Positions 10,560 to 21,970 of a stretch of DNA of 64,000 bases are shown one piece after another. Each line of letters opens with the position of its first letter. Position 1 is the first letter of the stretch. The notes beneath the pieces were generated by a model. That model was given only the letters and a program-made list of their open reading frames with translations, was not told the DNA's origin and made no database searches. This DNA comes from Neoceratodus forsteri (taxonomy: Eukaryota; Chordata; Ceratodontiformes; Ceratodontidae): contig CM028136.1 of the NCBI GenBank assembly GCA_016271365.2, forward strand, positions 472,128,001 through 472,192,000, given 5' to 3'. The position numbers were made by a program, and so were the translations under genes.

Positions 10560-12670
10560 TTCATAGGTTTATTCAGAGCTCAGAAGACTTTTACTGTCCA
10601 TACAGCTCACCTCTAGTAATTATTGATAACTCAGAATGTTGTTTCCGATCAGGAATCTATCCAGATTTATTTTAAAAGCCTGCATGGTACTACTGGATAC
10701 CACCTCCAATGGCAGTCTGTCCCAGATTGGCACAACTCTTACACTAAACCAGTGCTTTCTTTTAGTAGTCCTATACCTTTACCTTATTAGCTGTAATGGA
10801 TGTGCTGTGGTCTGATAAGGCTGTTCTCGTAGCCTTAATTCCAACTGTTCCTCAGAATAATATCAGTAAGGGCCTTATAGACCATGTACATGTCTCCCGT
10901 GCCTCACGATATTCCAAAGTATACATCCTAATTTGGTCAACCTATCCTGATAGTCCATACCTTGTATCTCATCGATCATCCGGGTAGCCGTCTCTGAACC
11001 CTTTCCAGTGACATAATCTCTTTCTGTAACCCGGAGACCAAAACTGTGTTTAGTGCTCCATATGTGGCCATACCAGAAACCCATACAAAGCAACAAGACC
11101 TCCCTCTTCCTGCTCTAATGTGTCTATTTATACAGCTCAATATATTGCCTGCTTTTTGACCACCTGGCTACAATGCTGATTAAATTTAAGATCATTTGAG
11201 ACCCTAATTCCCAGATCCCTTTCATCACTAACTCCCTTAGTATCTGTCCATTTAGACTGTAAGTAGTCCCTGCTTTGTTTCTGCCAAAGTGCATGACTGT
11301 GCATTTATCCACATTAAAGGTTAACCTCGAGTCCTGTGCCCAGCCCTGCAATTAATCAGGGTTTCCTGTAGTCTGGCAGTTTCAAGTTGCTGTTTACCGT
11401 GAAGCCAATTCTAGTATTGTCAGCAAACCTGCTTCCCATACACTCCTTCCGGCTGTCATTGAATGTATATATACATTAAAGAGACAAGTACCCAAAACAG
11501 ACCCTGTGGGACCCACTTTCACCCCAACCATCCTGAGTTATATCCCTGATTGTCACTCACTGCTTTCTATTGTGTAGCCAGGAGCTAATCCAATGTGTTA
11601 TATCACCCTCGATGCCATGTTCTATCAGGTCATCCACAAGTTCATGTGGTACTTTATCAAAGGCCTTGGAGTAGTCAGGAAAATAACATCCACTGGACTC
11701 CCTTCATCCAAGGCCTTACTGACATTCTCATAGAATCCCAAGAGGTTAGTTTGACATGATCTGCCATGCTTAAATCCATGTTGTGCCTCAACAATATCCC
11801 CTCTCTGTTGCATGTCCAGTTCCATATGATCCTTTATGACCCTTTCTAATACCTTGCCAAGTATTGAGGTCAGCTTATTGGTCGATAATACCAACATCCT
11901 GCCTGGAGCCCTTCTTGAAGATGGAGATTACATTAACCTCTTTCCATGTATCTGTTACTTCTCCCTGATCCAAAGAAGCCTGGAATAGGTAGGTTAGGGG
12001 TTCGACCAATACTTCAGCCAGTTCAATAATTACTTTAGGATGGAGTCCATCTGGTCCCATGGATTTACCAGAATTTAAGCTGAGCAATCTATTTTTGATA
12101 TCTTCCTTTATTATTTTAAGCATATAATTTTTACCATGATGTTGTTTAGTGCCTCTGGTCTTTATATTGTGCACTGATGAAAAATAGCTATTACACCTTT
12201 CAGCCATGAGTGCATTATCCTGTATCAAACTGCCATCTGTATCTTTTAATGGGCCTATCCTTTGTGGTCCCCCTTTTATACAACTACTATAGTTGTAGAA
12301 GCTTTTATAGTTGTCCTTGATCTTGTTGGCCAATTTTAATTCATATTCCATCTTGGTTTTTAAGATACTTTTTTTCGTCTCTTTAAGTAGATATCTATAT
12401 TTGCCCCTGTCATTCTCATGACCAGTTTTCTTGGCCTTGACATTAGCTCTATTTTTTTTTGTTTATCAGTTTTTTATTTCTGCCAGTCATCCAAACAGGA
12501 ATCTTCCCTGATCTATTATATTTCATTTTGACCGGAATATGCTTGTCAACTATCTGGTTTTACTTCCCACAGAGCATCCCACATTAAAGAAACAGATTTG
12601 TGTTGAAAGTCGGCCTTCCAATTCCATTTGCTGAATTCATCCCATATCTTGTTGTAGTCAGTTCTGCATG
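10560..12670 (-). mobile_element. CR1 LINE, 5'-truncated
   Basis: The minus strand holds most of a CR1 polyprotein from the endonuclease-RT linker to the 3' end. Pieces in order: FSKWNWKADFQHKSVSLMWD; KSFYNYSSCIKGGPQRIGPL; DIKNRLLSLNSGKSMGPDGL; DTWKEVNVISIFKKGS; EAQHGFKHGRSCQTNLLGFY; YSKAFDKVPHELV; DSRLTFNVDKCTVMHFGRN; and a C-terminal VRVVPIWDRLPLEVV. These are the standard CR1 RT blocks. Several stops and frameshifts separate them. It lies inside the second Harbinger-like remnant, so it inserted later. It lacks the endonuclease, in keeping with the 5' truncation common in CR1. Confidence 0.85.
11875..12351 (-). pseudogene. CR1 reverse transcriptase, N-terminal RT segment
   Basis: This 158-codon open frame is the longest intact piece of the CR1. 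It covers the linker and first RT blocks: KIKDNYKSFYNYSSCIKGGP, then DGSLIQDNALMAERCNSYFS, then SLNSGKSMGPDGLHPKVI and DTWKEVNVISIFKKGSRQD. The K-x-S-x-GPDG-x-HP motif is typical of CR1-clade RTs. After IFKKGS the expected NYRPVSLTS motif is lost to a frameshift. The adjoining frame 11625-11897 carries HGFKHGRSCQTNLLGFYENV. The catalytic (F/Y)ADD motif is not intact. Confidence 0.8.
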
Positions 12671-13399
12671 CCCACCCTGTCCACCCACACATGCCCACAC
12701 TCTGCTTGCCATGGCATCCCTGTGCTGCATCTGTGCTATCACCCACTGTTGCCCACAGTGGCATGTTCAGTGTGTCTCTGTCCCAGTGCTGTGCATGCCA
12801 CAGGGTTTGCATGTGTGCCATGCTGCACTGCTGCATTGTTTGCCATAATGGGTGTCCCTGGACATATGTGCCCTGTGTGGTCTACACATAACTGGCACAT
12901 TTGGCTCCTTGGCAGTGATGTCACAGGGCCTGAGTTGGCTGTGCTATCCATTGGCACTCTCAGTGTTGTGTCTTTACATCCATGACCTCATCTGTGTGGT
13001 GCCATTGGTGTCTGCTGGACACATTGCCTGCCTCTGTGTGTGTGTTGCCCCATCTTGTTCCCCTGGTGTGCTGAGTAGTGCACATCCTGCAGCTTTGCAG
13101 TGCCACTCTGTTCCCCATGGCCATGGCTGCTGGGGCCCCCTGTCTGTGCACTTGCACACTGCTCTTGGCCCACCTTGAGCACTGACATGTTGCTCCAGTC
13201 TTAGGCAGGCCTGCTCCTTGCTATGTTCAGTGCTGCCCTTCTGTGCAGTGCATGGTATATTCAGTCACGGTTGCACTGGTGCATCCTATGGTGCATCCAC
13301 TGAATATGGCATCATTTTGTGGCAGCACATCTGGGTTGCACTGTGCAGGCACTTGCACTTTGTGCCTGGGGTCTTTTGAATATCAAAGCCTTAATACTT

Positions 13400-15270
13400 A
13401 CCATTGCTGGTAGGACACACAGCAGTATTCAAAGCTCATCATCCAGATCTGCACCTCAAACAGGCATTATCATTTCACAAGAAAATGTCCAAAATTTGTG
13501 ATCACTACAATTCATCAGAACAGCTGCTGTGGTGGGAAACTTGCACAGCACAGAAGCAGCCTGACTTTTTTCTTGTCACTGAGAAAAATTATTTTAGCAC
13601 ATGTTTTCTGTATATTGTGCTTTTACACCAATTCCCTAAAGTGCATTACAAAAATGTTGGGGTTATACATAGCACAGCACCTTGTACCAGCATGTAGCAT
13701 CCTAACATTTTTTTTCTGAGTTCTGAAAAAATTCTGGGAGCACAGAATTTTGTACAGTATATTCTGCTTTTGCACTATTTCCCTAAAGTGCATTACAAGA
13801 ACTGTTGATGGGACTGCCACAAAGTGTGCACCATGTAAGCATGTAGCAGCCTGATATATGTTTTCTGGTAGTTGATAAAATTCTGGGAGCACAAATGTAT
13901 GTATATTGTGCTTTTACACAATTGCCCTGAAAGTGCATTATGAGAACTGGTGTGGTTGGACAGACACACAACAAGAACTAGGTACCAGCATGTAGCAGCC
14001 TGATTTATTTATTCTGGTAGTTAAAGAAAATTCTGGCAGCAAAGAATTTATGTACATTGTGCTTTTGCACCTCTTCCCCTAAAGTGCACTACAAGATATG
14101 TGGTGTGGATAGGTTGGGGGGCTGACTCACTGGGCAGTACCTACAGTTACATACAGCAGCCTGATGTATTTGTTCTGGTAGTTAAGAAAATTCTGGGAAC
14201 ACAGAATTTATGTATGTTGTGTTTTTGCACCATTTTCCTAACATGCATAACAAGAACCATGGCAGTTGGACAAATACACTGTAGTACTATGTAGCAGCAT
14301 GCAGCAGCTTGACATATTTATTCTGGCAGTTGAAAAAAATTCTGGGAGTGCAGAATTTATGTATATTGTGCCTTTTGCACCATTTCCTTGAAACTGCAAA
14401 ACAAGAACTGTGTTGGTGGGACTGACACCAAGGGTGGCACCATGTAGCAGCATGCAGTAACCTGACATATTTATTCTGGTAGTAAAGAACAATTCTGACA
14501 GCACATAATTTATGTAGATTAAGCTTTTCACACCATTTTCCCGAAAGTGTATTACAGGAACTATAGTGGTGGGACAGACACAGAGCGTAGCACCATATAG
14601 CAGCATGCTGTAACCTGACATATTTATTCAGGTAGTAAAGAAAAATTCTGGAAGCACAGAATTTATGTAGATTAAGCTTTTCACACCATTTTCCCTAAGG
14701 TGTATTACAAGAACTGTAGTGGTGGGACAGACACACAGTGTAGCACCATATAGCAGCATGCAACAGCTTGACATATTTATTCTGGTAGTTGAGTAAAATT
14801 CTTGGAGCATACAATGTATATATGTTGTGCTTTTCTCACAATTTCCCCTAAAGTGCAAATACAAGAAATGTGGCAGGGGAACTGACACACAGCGCAGCAC
14901 CTTGTTCAGTAGCAGCATGAAGCAGTCTGATGTATTTATTCTGGTAGTTGAGAAAAATTCTGGGAGCACAGAATTTATGCATGTTGTTCTTTTGTCACAT
15001 TTTGCCCCAAAGTGCGTTGCAAGAAATGTGGTGTTGGGACTGAACCACTGTACAGTACCATGTATGATAGCAGCAGTAGTAATGCATAACCACCATTTAA
15101 TAATTTCTTGTTTCAGAGAAACTGCATGAAGGGAGAGATTTATATATTGTGCTTGAGCAGTTGTGTCAAGTAAGGTGCTTAGCAAATACTGTGCAAGAAG
15201 CGGAACAGCACAGAAGTAGTTCTCACCATTTATTAATTTCTTGTTTGGGAGAAATTTTGGAAACTAGGAA
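13400..15270 (+). repeat. Tandem array of ~152-bp units
   Basis: The landmark 'ttattctggtagtt...aattctgggagcacagaatttatgt' recurs at about 13710, 13852, 14003, 14162, 14311, 14465, 14617, 14770 and 14929, i.e. every 142-159 bp. More diverged units lie at each edge (about 13561, 15090 and 15225). Each unit carries in order: the ctggtag/aaattctggg block, 'attgtgcttttgcaccatttccctaaagtgcattac' (in parts), 'aagaac..tgg..ggtgggac', and 'agcaccatgtagcagcatg'. Unit length is close to one nucleosome plus short linker. Divergence is moderate, so the array is not recently homogenised. I do not recognise it as a named satellite. Confidence 0.85.
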
Positions 15271-15417
15271 CAGAGAAAAAGCAGGCTATATGGAGGGAAG
15301 GATCAGCCTGAAAGGGTGACTGGGTGACTGATATTCAGCAGCATCAACTGTTGGAATAAAAAAAAACTGGAAGACCAGACCATTTCTAATATGAGGACTT
15401 TTTATGCTTTTATGGTG

Positions 15418-15836
15418 TCAGCATAAACTTAGTTGGTAGCACATCTGCCTCTGTGCCAGAATGCTGTGGGCTCTCGTTTCACTCCAGGATTTGGCTCATA
15501 CCACAAATGCTGGCATCCGACTGCAGTACTGGGGAGTGCTGTACTGTCAGGGTGTGTTGTCCTTCAGAAGAGACATTAAACTGAGGTCCATTGTAACCAT
15601 CTTTGGTGCTGTGCTGTTAGGTACCCAGGTGGAAGTAAAAAAACTGAAGACCTTTTTGCAAGAGTGGGTGATTTTCCCCAGTGCCCTGGCTGACATTCCC
15701 CTTCCCATAAAAATGGGTTGTGCAATTGGCCAAGGCAGTGTGGGGGTGTTGATGTGTGGAATGGCTACAGCTTGCTTGTAAAGTGCTTTTGAGTACAATG
15801 TGTATGAAAAGCATTATATAAATGCTTATTCTTTTT
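15418..15836 (+). mobile_element. tRNA-derived SINE with L2-like 3' tail
   Basis: The 5' part has a box A-like 'cttagttggtagcac' and a degenerate box B-like 'gggctctcgtttcac'. The body contains 'gagacattaaactgaggtcc', 'ccaggtggaagtaaaa' and 'ccctggctgacattcccc'. The end 'gtatgaaaagcattatataaatgc' resembles L2-type LINE 3' tails, which many fish and amphibian SINEs share to recruit L2 reverse transcriptase. A second copy at 46341-46790 matches along its full length, which fixes the unit boundaries. About 420 bp. Transcription would be by RNA polymerase III. Confidence 0.75.
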
Positions 15837-16199
15837 TTCAAGTGTACTATATGTAAACAACAGTGCTTTACAGCAAGAACATTAGCGAGAGAGAAGAGAA
15901 TGATATCGTGCATAAACAATGCCATTAAAGAAAATATAAAATATATTTTTTTATGAAGGTGAGAACTGAGATAGAAATCAAGAAGAGAAAGAATGGAGTC
16001 AAGTAGCAAAGAAGAAATATAGGAAAAGAGTTTAAAATTGTTGTGGAGTTTTATAACTTTTATAGAGGGGAAGAAAGGGTAATAGGAGACAGGGAGGAAT
16101 ATTTGAATTAGAATAAAAGATGGGGTGTGAAAGAAAGAGAATCAATGAGGAGGACTGGAGATTGAAGGACTGAAAAAGCATGTTGGAGTACAAATTATC

Positions 16200-16970
16200 A
16201 AGGCCCAGATGAAACAGCACCTGCACTGCCATGACTGAGCTCATTCATCCCCTCTATCAGTAGTTGCTTTTTCTCAAGTGACTTCTTGAAAGTTTTTCCA
16301 TGAAAGAAACTCTGCTGCAGAGGTCTACAGTTTTTGCTCACAGTTGCCATCTCCTGCAGTGGCTGTTGGCCCTGTTGGTGCTGGTGCTGTCCCATGCTCA
16401 TGCCTCGTAATGGCATGGCCATTGTGGACATGGTCAAACTGTGTGCTGCTCTGGGACAAGAGGTCCACTGCCACTACCACTACCCACCACCTCCCATTGT
16501 CTGGACTCCCACTGGCTCAGGTGGCAGATTTTCTTGTGAGTATGTTGCCCACCAGTGCCTAAATGGCTGGCCTTCTCTAATGACTGACCAGTGTCTCACA
16601 CAGGTTGCATTTGAAAACACTGTCATAATTAGAGTCAAGGGTAAAAATGAGGAAGACTTGGGCTGCTTCTTTGCATGGGGCACTTAGAAGCCAGAAGATG
16701 AAATCAGGGGTGTAGTTCCTCGGGGAGGGGGGGAACAGTTGCAGTGGTGGTACCGTGGGGGGCACAGTGGGTTCAGGCTGCTGCTGTGGAGCTGAGGGAA
16801 CTGGGGACTGCTGATTTGCACTGGCTTCTGATGCAGTTCTGTAGGGGTGGGCTGCTGGATCACCCCTCCTGCTGTTGCTACCTCCTGTGTCCAGACCTGG
16901 TGATGTCTCGCGCAGATGCGCAGATGTATGCCTCCCCCATAAGTTTGCACATGACCCTGTCTAAACTCCA
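16200..16970 (-). pseudogene. Possible BED-type zinc-finger remnant
   Basis: On the minus strand one frame reads DSVFKCNLCETLVSH; a shifted frame continues LEKASHLGTGGQHTHKKICH. C-x2-C followed by a His/Cys pair and LGTGG fits the BED finger found in hAT-type transposases and their domesticated relatives. Downstream frames carry GQHQHQQGQQPLQEMATV, a Gln-rich segment, then KKSLEKKQLLIEGMNE. At least two frameshifts are needed. No RNase-H-like transposase core was seen, so hAT origin is only a suggestion. Confidence 0.3.
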
Positions 16971-16997
16971 TTCATTCACAAATATACACAAAGGAGT

Positions 16998-17000
16998 GAA

Positions 17001-17031
<31 letters not shown>

Positions 17032-17034
17032 AGA
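16998..17034 (+). repeat. GA-rich microsatellite
   Basis: A run of GA dinucleotides with a few AAG interruptions follows 'ggagtgaaa'. Purely low-complexity. The sequence to about 17560 is AT-rich with no gene recognised; 17310-17348 resembles the reverse complement of the MIR/L2 tail ('aagggtaaatgacttgctcagtcacacag'). Confidence 0.8.
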
Positions 17035-17570
17035 AAAGTCAAATAGAAAACAATAAAAAAAGGAGAAAATAGAGCTCGGTAACTAAAGGTGATAAGGTTG
17101 TAACTGAAGGTTATAACAAAAAAAATTGGAAAACATAAAAGTTACAACAACTAAATTCATTCTAAGAACACAACAAATTAAATAAGAATGAAAAAGAAAA
17201 AAGCTGTTAAGCTAATGTAATTTATTGTTTAATACTACAATTTTTTTAGTCTTTGGTAACTGGGTAAGGCTCACTAGGCACAAGTGCCTGTTTTCAGGGG
17301 TGATCTGGGAGCACTGGGAAGGGTAAATGACTTGCTCAGTCACACAGTATTTTTTTTAAATTAAATAAACTTAAGATTGCACAATCAGTAACAGATTTCA
17401 AGAACTTCTATTTTAAAATGATATCCACCCTATTTCCAGATCCATCTCCTCCCATCCCCCCACCTCATACCCCAGAGGAGAGGTATAAACTATATTAAAA
17501 TTTTGATGACAAAAAACTAGAATAGTATAAAATATACCTCCTTCAACCCCCCCTGGCCCACGGAGTGTTC

Positions 17571-18360
17571 AGGCAGCCAGCCAGCATTCTCAGGCTGCTT
17601 CTTCACTCCTCCATCCACCCTTCCAGCCCACGGAGCATCCAGTCAGCCAGTCAGCAATCTCAGGCTGCTGCTTCACTCCTCCTTCCACCCTCCCAGCCCT
17701 CAGAGCGTCTAGGCAGCCAGCCAGCAATCTCAGGCTGCTGCTTTACTCCTTCTTCCACCCTCGTGGCACATCGAGCATCCATGCAACCAACCAGCAACCT
17801 CTGGTACAGGACCAGCGGCAGTTCTCACCAGCTGTGAACCCTGTAAAAGAACTTTTGCTGTTTGTGCTAGTATTATTTAACTATTGGCAGGCATGTTCTG
17901 ATAGTTTCTGGTGCTACATTACTGTCTACAGGAGCTTGGTTAGTGATACAATGAACCTGTTACTTTAAAGGAGACTGACTGTTTTATGCTCTGTACAGTA
18001 TGTAGGGGTTTTCAGCATATTTCTGTTAGTTGTGGGATTAGGGTTTGTTTAATTGCTTACTGCAGTGTTGTGACTAGTGGGGGTCTCTGAGGTCACCTGT
18101 CCAGTCATTCTCACACCATTCCCTAGGTCAGCACTGTGCAGGCACAACTCTCACAGGACCGGGGCCGGAGCAGGCATCCCCCCCTTGCTGACCTTCCTGC
18201 TGAACTTGATCCCTATTGTCCTCCATCCCCTCCCCATCTAACCTGAATATTCTCCCTCCCAACAGGCTGCTGCTTCACTCCTCCTTCCACCCTCCCAGCC
18301 CATGGAGCATCCAGGCAGCCAGCCAGCAAGCTCAGGTACAGGACCAGTTGTGAACCCTAT
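17571..18360 (+). repeat. 70-bp monomers in the presumed 5' region of L2-A
   Basis: Units begin with 'aggcagccagccagca' at 17571, 17641 ('agtcagcc'), 17711 and 17781 ('atgcaacc'), a spacing of exactly 70 bp. Each includes 'tctcaggctgctgcttcactcctccttccaccc' (in parts) and 'cccacggagcatcc'. Another copy of the same unit lies at about 18262-18345, followed by 'acaggaccag' and 'tgaaccct' as in the last unit near 17805. The two blocks flank about 400 bp of unassigned DNA (17850-18260). They lie upstream of and in the same orientation as the L2-like LINE, as promoter monomers do in some LINEs; this role is inferred. Confidence 0.6.
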
Positions 18361-19284
18361 TAGCCCATTGCCACTTACACGGCGACTGCCCCACATACCC
18401 CCCTCCTTCCCACCCTGGCTCAGCTCTACCTTTATAGGTAGTCTGTGTCACGACCACATCATGTGATCTGCCCTTCTTGCAACAATCATTTGAATTTCTC
18501 ATCTACAAGTTATACTCAATGGACAAAAGGAGACACTGTGGTACATGCCTTCATCCTTGATACCTAGCAAAATAATCTAGCATACATCAGATGGTGCCCC
18601 TATTGCATTTCTCATCCACTACTTTTCTGCCCTTCCCCACTGTTACCTCCACCTCCCCATCCCTGGTTTCAAACCTCTGACCTTTTACACTAGAAGCAGT
18701 GACCCTAAGCCTTAGGCCATCTGTGAAGTACAGTCTCACTGTAACAGAACGGCCCCCACATCCTCCTCACCTCTTCTACCCCTGTTCCCACACATCCTCC
18801 TCACCTCTTCTCCCCCTGTTCCTTCAGCCCTGCAGGCAGCCATTGTTCAAATTGTGCCTAGTGACACACTTTGTGCCCACTCACCTTCCAATCTATATGC
18901 TCATACAACCCATTACCCACTGCCCCACCCCTCCACCTCCAATCTAATTTCATCCCAAAACAACGGCTGGTTGAAAATGCAACTGCCTCTCTCACACCTT
19001 TCCCCACTCCTTCATATTCTTCTCTTGGTATTAACCACCCCCAGTCCCCAAGCTTCATTCTGCCCACACACACCCTTCCTCACCCTTCCTCACCCTGAAC
19101 ACCCCACTTCCCCACCCTCCCTTACCATCCTCACCACCCTCACAGCTCCTCCACCCTTCTCTCACCCTTCGCACCCTGTCTCTCACCCCTCCATGCTTCT
19201 TTCCTGGCCCTTAAACCCAGGTGCCACCCCTTTGACCTACTCAGGAAAATAACCCTCCCCAAATTCCTTGCCCCATTTCTCTTA

Positions 19285-19907
19285 TTGCTCCTCCTTGCAG
19301 GTGACATTGAACCTCACCCGGGACCTGATACCACAGACCCCTTGCCAGTCCTGACTAGTGACTTGGGTTTCTACCACATAAATGCCAGGAGTCTCTTGCC
19401 CAAGTTGGATCACATCAAGCCATGGATATCCCAATGCTCCCAGATATCCTATGCCTCTCTGAGACATGGCTCTCCTCCAAAGTCCCAGACTCTTTGATAG
19501 CTATCCCTGGCTACTCCCTGTTCTGCCAGAACAGGGGCAAACATGGTGGTGGGGTGGTCACTTATTTCTATGAATCTTTATGCACCTCCATTGCCCTCCA
19601 GGAGGTTACCCCCAGATCTCATGAGTTTCTACTTACCAAGCTGGTGTTTCCCAAGTCCACCCCTCTTTATTGGAGTTTGCTACTTCTCCCCAAAAAACCC
19701 TTTTCCATTGTCTTCAGCTTAGCCACCCTTATTTCCTCTGTTGCATCTGGAGAACTCCTAGTTATGGGAGACTTTAATCTTAATTGGATTGCCCTCAAGA
19801 CAGAGCAGTCACCAGAGATTGAGGCCCTCATCCTCACTCAATTCATCTCAGAACCAACTAGGCTCAATCCCCATTCATCCATCCACTTACTGCTGTACTG
19901 GATCTAG
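19285..19907 (+). pseudogene. L2-A endonuclease domain
   Basis: Two overlapping frames together make an AP-like endonuclease N-terminal half. The first (19285-19497) carries the GDIEPHPGP leader and NARSLLPKLD; the second (19422-19907) carries LCLSETWL (catalytic Glu region), GYSLFCQNRGKHGGGV and GDFNLNW (catalytic Asp/Asn). One frameshift near 19420-19480 joins them, and another follows around 19900, after which an 'FSDHCI' (SDH-like) motif appears in another frame near 19955. In LINEs this domain nicks target DNA to prime reverse transcription. Non-functional here. Confidence 0.8.
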
Positions 19908-20744
19908 CTTCCCATCCCCATAAATTCTCCTCAGCTGGTACCCTACCTGATGCCTTCAGTGACCACTGCATCACCCACTGCTGCAAGAGTCCCACCCTCC
20001 CTCCCTCCCAAGTACAAGTGGTTGAGATCCTTAAAGTCACTGAACCAACAGGCTCTACTGGCTAACCTCAGCCTGGTTGATTGGTATGGAGTCTTCACCA
20101 CACCTGCTATTGATTCTGCTCAGGCAGCTTTTAACTCCACCTTCCTGAATATATGGGACTACCATGCACCACCCAAAGGTTGCGGCTCAGGCACATGCAC
20201 TCCTCTGGGTCTCCCAAACCTGTTGAGACTTTATAAATTCAGAGACCAAGCCTGGAGAGCCTACAAAGCCTCCCTCAATGTGTCTGACCTCAAAAAGTGC
20301 AGAACGCTAAGGAATACCTGCACCAAAGCTATGCATTCTGCCAAAGCTAGTTTCTTTAAATTGCAGCTCGAGGACTAGCACCCTTCCCCAGCAGTGTTCT
20401 GCAAGACTCTCCACTCCCTAATAGGCACCTTGGATTGCTCCACCCCCACGCTCACCCAAAGTGCTCATCAAGAATATCTAGGATCTGCCGCTTCTTCAAT
20501 AAACCATTTCATCACCACTTGCACTCTCCCCACCTGACAATCCCATTCCCCCTCTCCCCTTCTTGACTCAACCAACACTTCCTGTCCCTCTCAGGTCTAC
20601 TTACATTCCCCCTATTACTCCTACAGATGTACTGTGCACTTTCAGATTCCCAAACTCTGCTAAACAGAGTCCTGATGGTCTCAACCCAAACCTCCTAAAA
20701 ATCTCTGCCGTGCCATAGTCCAGCCCATCACCTACATTTTCAAC

Positions 20745-20777
<33 letters not shown>

Positions 20778-20906
20778 TTCTCTCTCTCTCTACCATAACC
20801 ATTCCCAAGGCCTGGAAACTAGCCAAAGTGATCCCTCTTCATAAAGGAGGGTGACCTTTCCATTCCAGACAACTATAGGCCAATTTCCCTTCTCCCCTCC
20901 CTTTCA

Positions 20907-20922
20907 AAAATCCTCTAATCCC
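20907..20922 (+). repeat. Left target-site duplication of Tx1-A
   Basis: AAAATCCTCTAATCCC here is repeated exactly at 27742-27757. The L2-A reading frame is interrupted immediately after this copy and resumes at the second copy, confirming insertion. Confidence 0.9.
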
Positions 20923-21089
20923 CAGTTACGTGATGTAGCCCACTGGGTAAGACACACTCTATAAGTGCTCCGCTCACCTGACTACTAATATAACCTAAAT
21001 ACCTATTTCTTACAACAAAATCATAAAGATCAGAGGCTTACAAGACTGTTGTATCTTCACTTAAGCTCTGGTGCAGATTTGGGCCAGAA

Positions 21090-21970
21090 ATGGATCCAGA
21101 GATGAGGCAGGCAGGGCCCCGACATACTCCACCCATTACACCGGAGAAGCAACCCAAAAAGCCCAGGGCAAACCCAACTGCGACAGGCCGCATTCAGCAA
21201 ACCTCCGCTTCATCCTCGGTGACTGCAGATTCAACCCCCCTTAGTCTGGAAAGATTTCTTTTGGAATTCCAGCCTTTCAGAGATGAAGGCCGGTCTCTGG
21301 TTTCCAAAGTCAAAGTAATTTCTGAGGCATTAGATGATACTACCAGACGTGTCACAGATACTGAAGCCCTCATATTCTCAGTGGAGAAGCGGTTTGACAG
21401 TATGGAAAACTCAATCACTACAAATCGCCAGACTATTAAAAAATTGGAGAAAAAGATCGAGGACCTGGAGGGGAGAAGCCGGAGAAGCAATCTGGTAGTT
21501 ACTGGTATCCCAGAAATAGAAGAAGAAACTCTTACCTTGCTGTTTATACAAAATTATTAGCCAAAGTAGCTGGGCTTCCCCATTTGGGCCTACTTTACAC
21601 TCTGGAAAGAGGTAATCATCTCTTAAGCCCATGCCACCTGCTACTGCCCAGCCTAGACCATTGATCAGTCACTTTCTCAATTACCAAGAAAAACAACATA
21701 TGTTACAAAAATTGAGAGACTTACAAGATGTTTTATGGGAAGGGCAAAAAAATGAGAGTTACGCAAGACCTGCCAGCAACAGTCCGTCAACACCGTGCTT
21801 TATTCCACCTGACTGTTTCAAAGTGCATCACAGCTGGCATCAAGCTCCGAGTAGTTTACCCCATGAAACTCCAAGTCTACCTGGATGTTTCATAGTCCTC
21901 GTTTGAGAAACTAGACCCAGCACTCATTTACCTCAAGCAGAAGCGCCCGGCTTTTTTCTCCGACCTCTGA
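21090..21970 (+). pseudogene. Tx1-A ORF1 (L1-type RNA-binding protein)
   Basis: The ATG at 21090 opens MDPEMRQAGPRHTPPITPEK, a basic Pro-rich N-terminus. A heptad-like coiled coil follows (about residues 60-130: SLVSKVKVISEALDDTTRRV ... KKLEKKIEDLEGR). Then comes SRRSNLVVTGIPEIEEET, the start of the L1 ORF1 RRM. A frameshift near 21540 shifts the frame; downstream frames carry NYQEKQHMLQKLRDLQDVLW, DLPATVRQHRALFHLTV, ITAGIKLRVVYPMKLQVYLD and a final LKQKRPAFFSDL before TGA at 21970. ORF1p normally trimerises and coats element RNA. The order matches the L1 family; the protein is split by frameshifts. Confidence 0.85.

Larger units (their letters stand above)
8386..13400 (+). mobile_element. 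Second Harbinger-like remnant, split by a CR1 LINE
   Basis: The CATG/TGTG-rich composition returns at 8386-10560 and 12670-13400, on either side of a minus-strand CR1. The left part holds a Myb/SANT-like block (8943-9098, +) and a possible last exon (9980-10209) followed by an ATTAAA-like signal near 10420. No transposase exon was found. Ends and terminal repeats were not located, so the extent is approximate. Confidence 0.45.
18680..20922 (+). mobile_element. L2-like LINE (L2-A), 5' half
   Basis: A C/T-rich leader leads into an endonuclease-RT polyprotein. The endonuclease reads GDIEPHPGPDTTDPLP, YHINARSLLPKLDHIK, then after a frameshift DILCLSETWLSSKVPDSLIA, KHGGGVVTYFYE and GDFNLNWIALKT. 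The GDIExxPGP start and SETWL...PGYSLF motifs are typical of the L2/CR1 group. Later pieces are YKFRDQAWRAYKASLN and an eroded 'SPDGLNPNLLKIS'-like region near 20650. A CT microsatellite sits at 20743-20795. The coding sequence stops at 20922, where Tx1-A was inserted, and resumes at 27742. Confidence 0.8.

Noticed and set aside
13400..15270. Tandem repeats as a CRISPR array
   Set aside because: Units are ~152 bp with no alternation of short repeats and unique spacers, and the context is vertebrate.
16334..16687. 117-codon plus-strand frame near 16.4 kb as a gene
   Set aside because: It is antisense to the BED-like pieces and has no family signature.
17565..17837. Ser/Gln-rich 90-codon frame
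   Set aside because: It is the translation of 70-bp tandem monomers; repetition explains the open frame.
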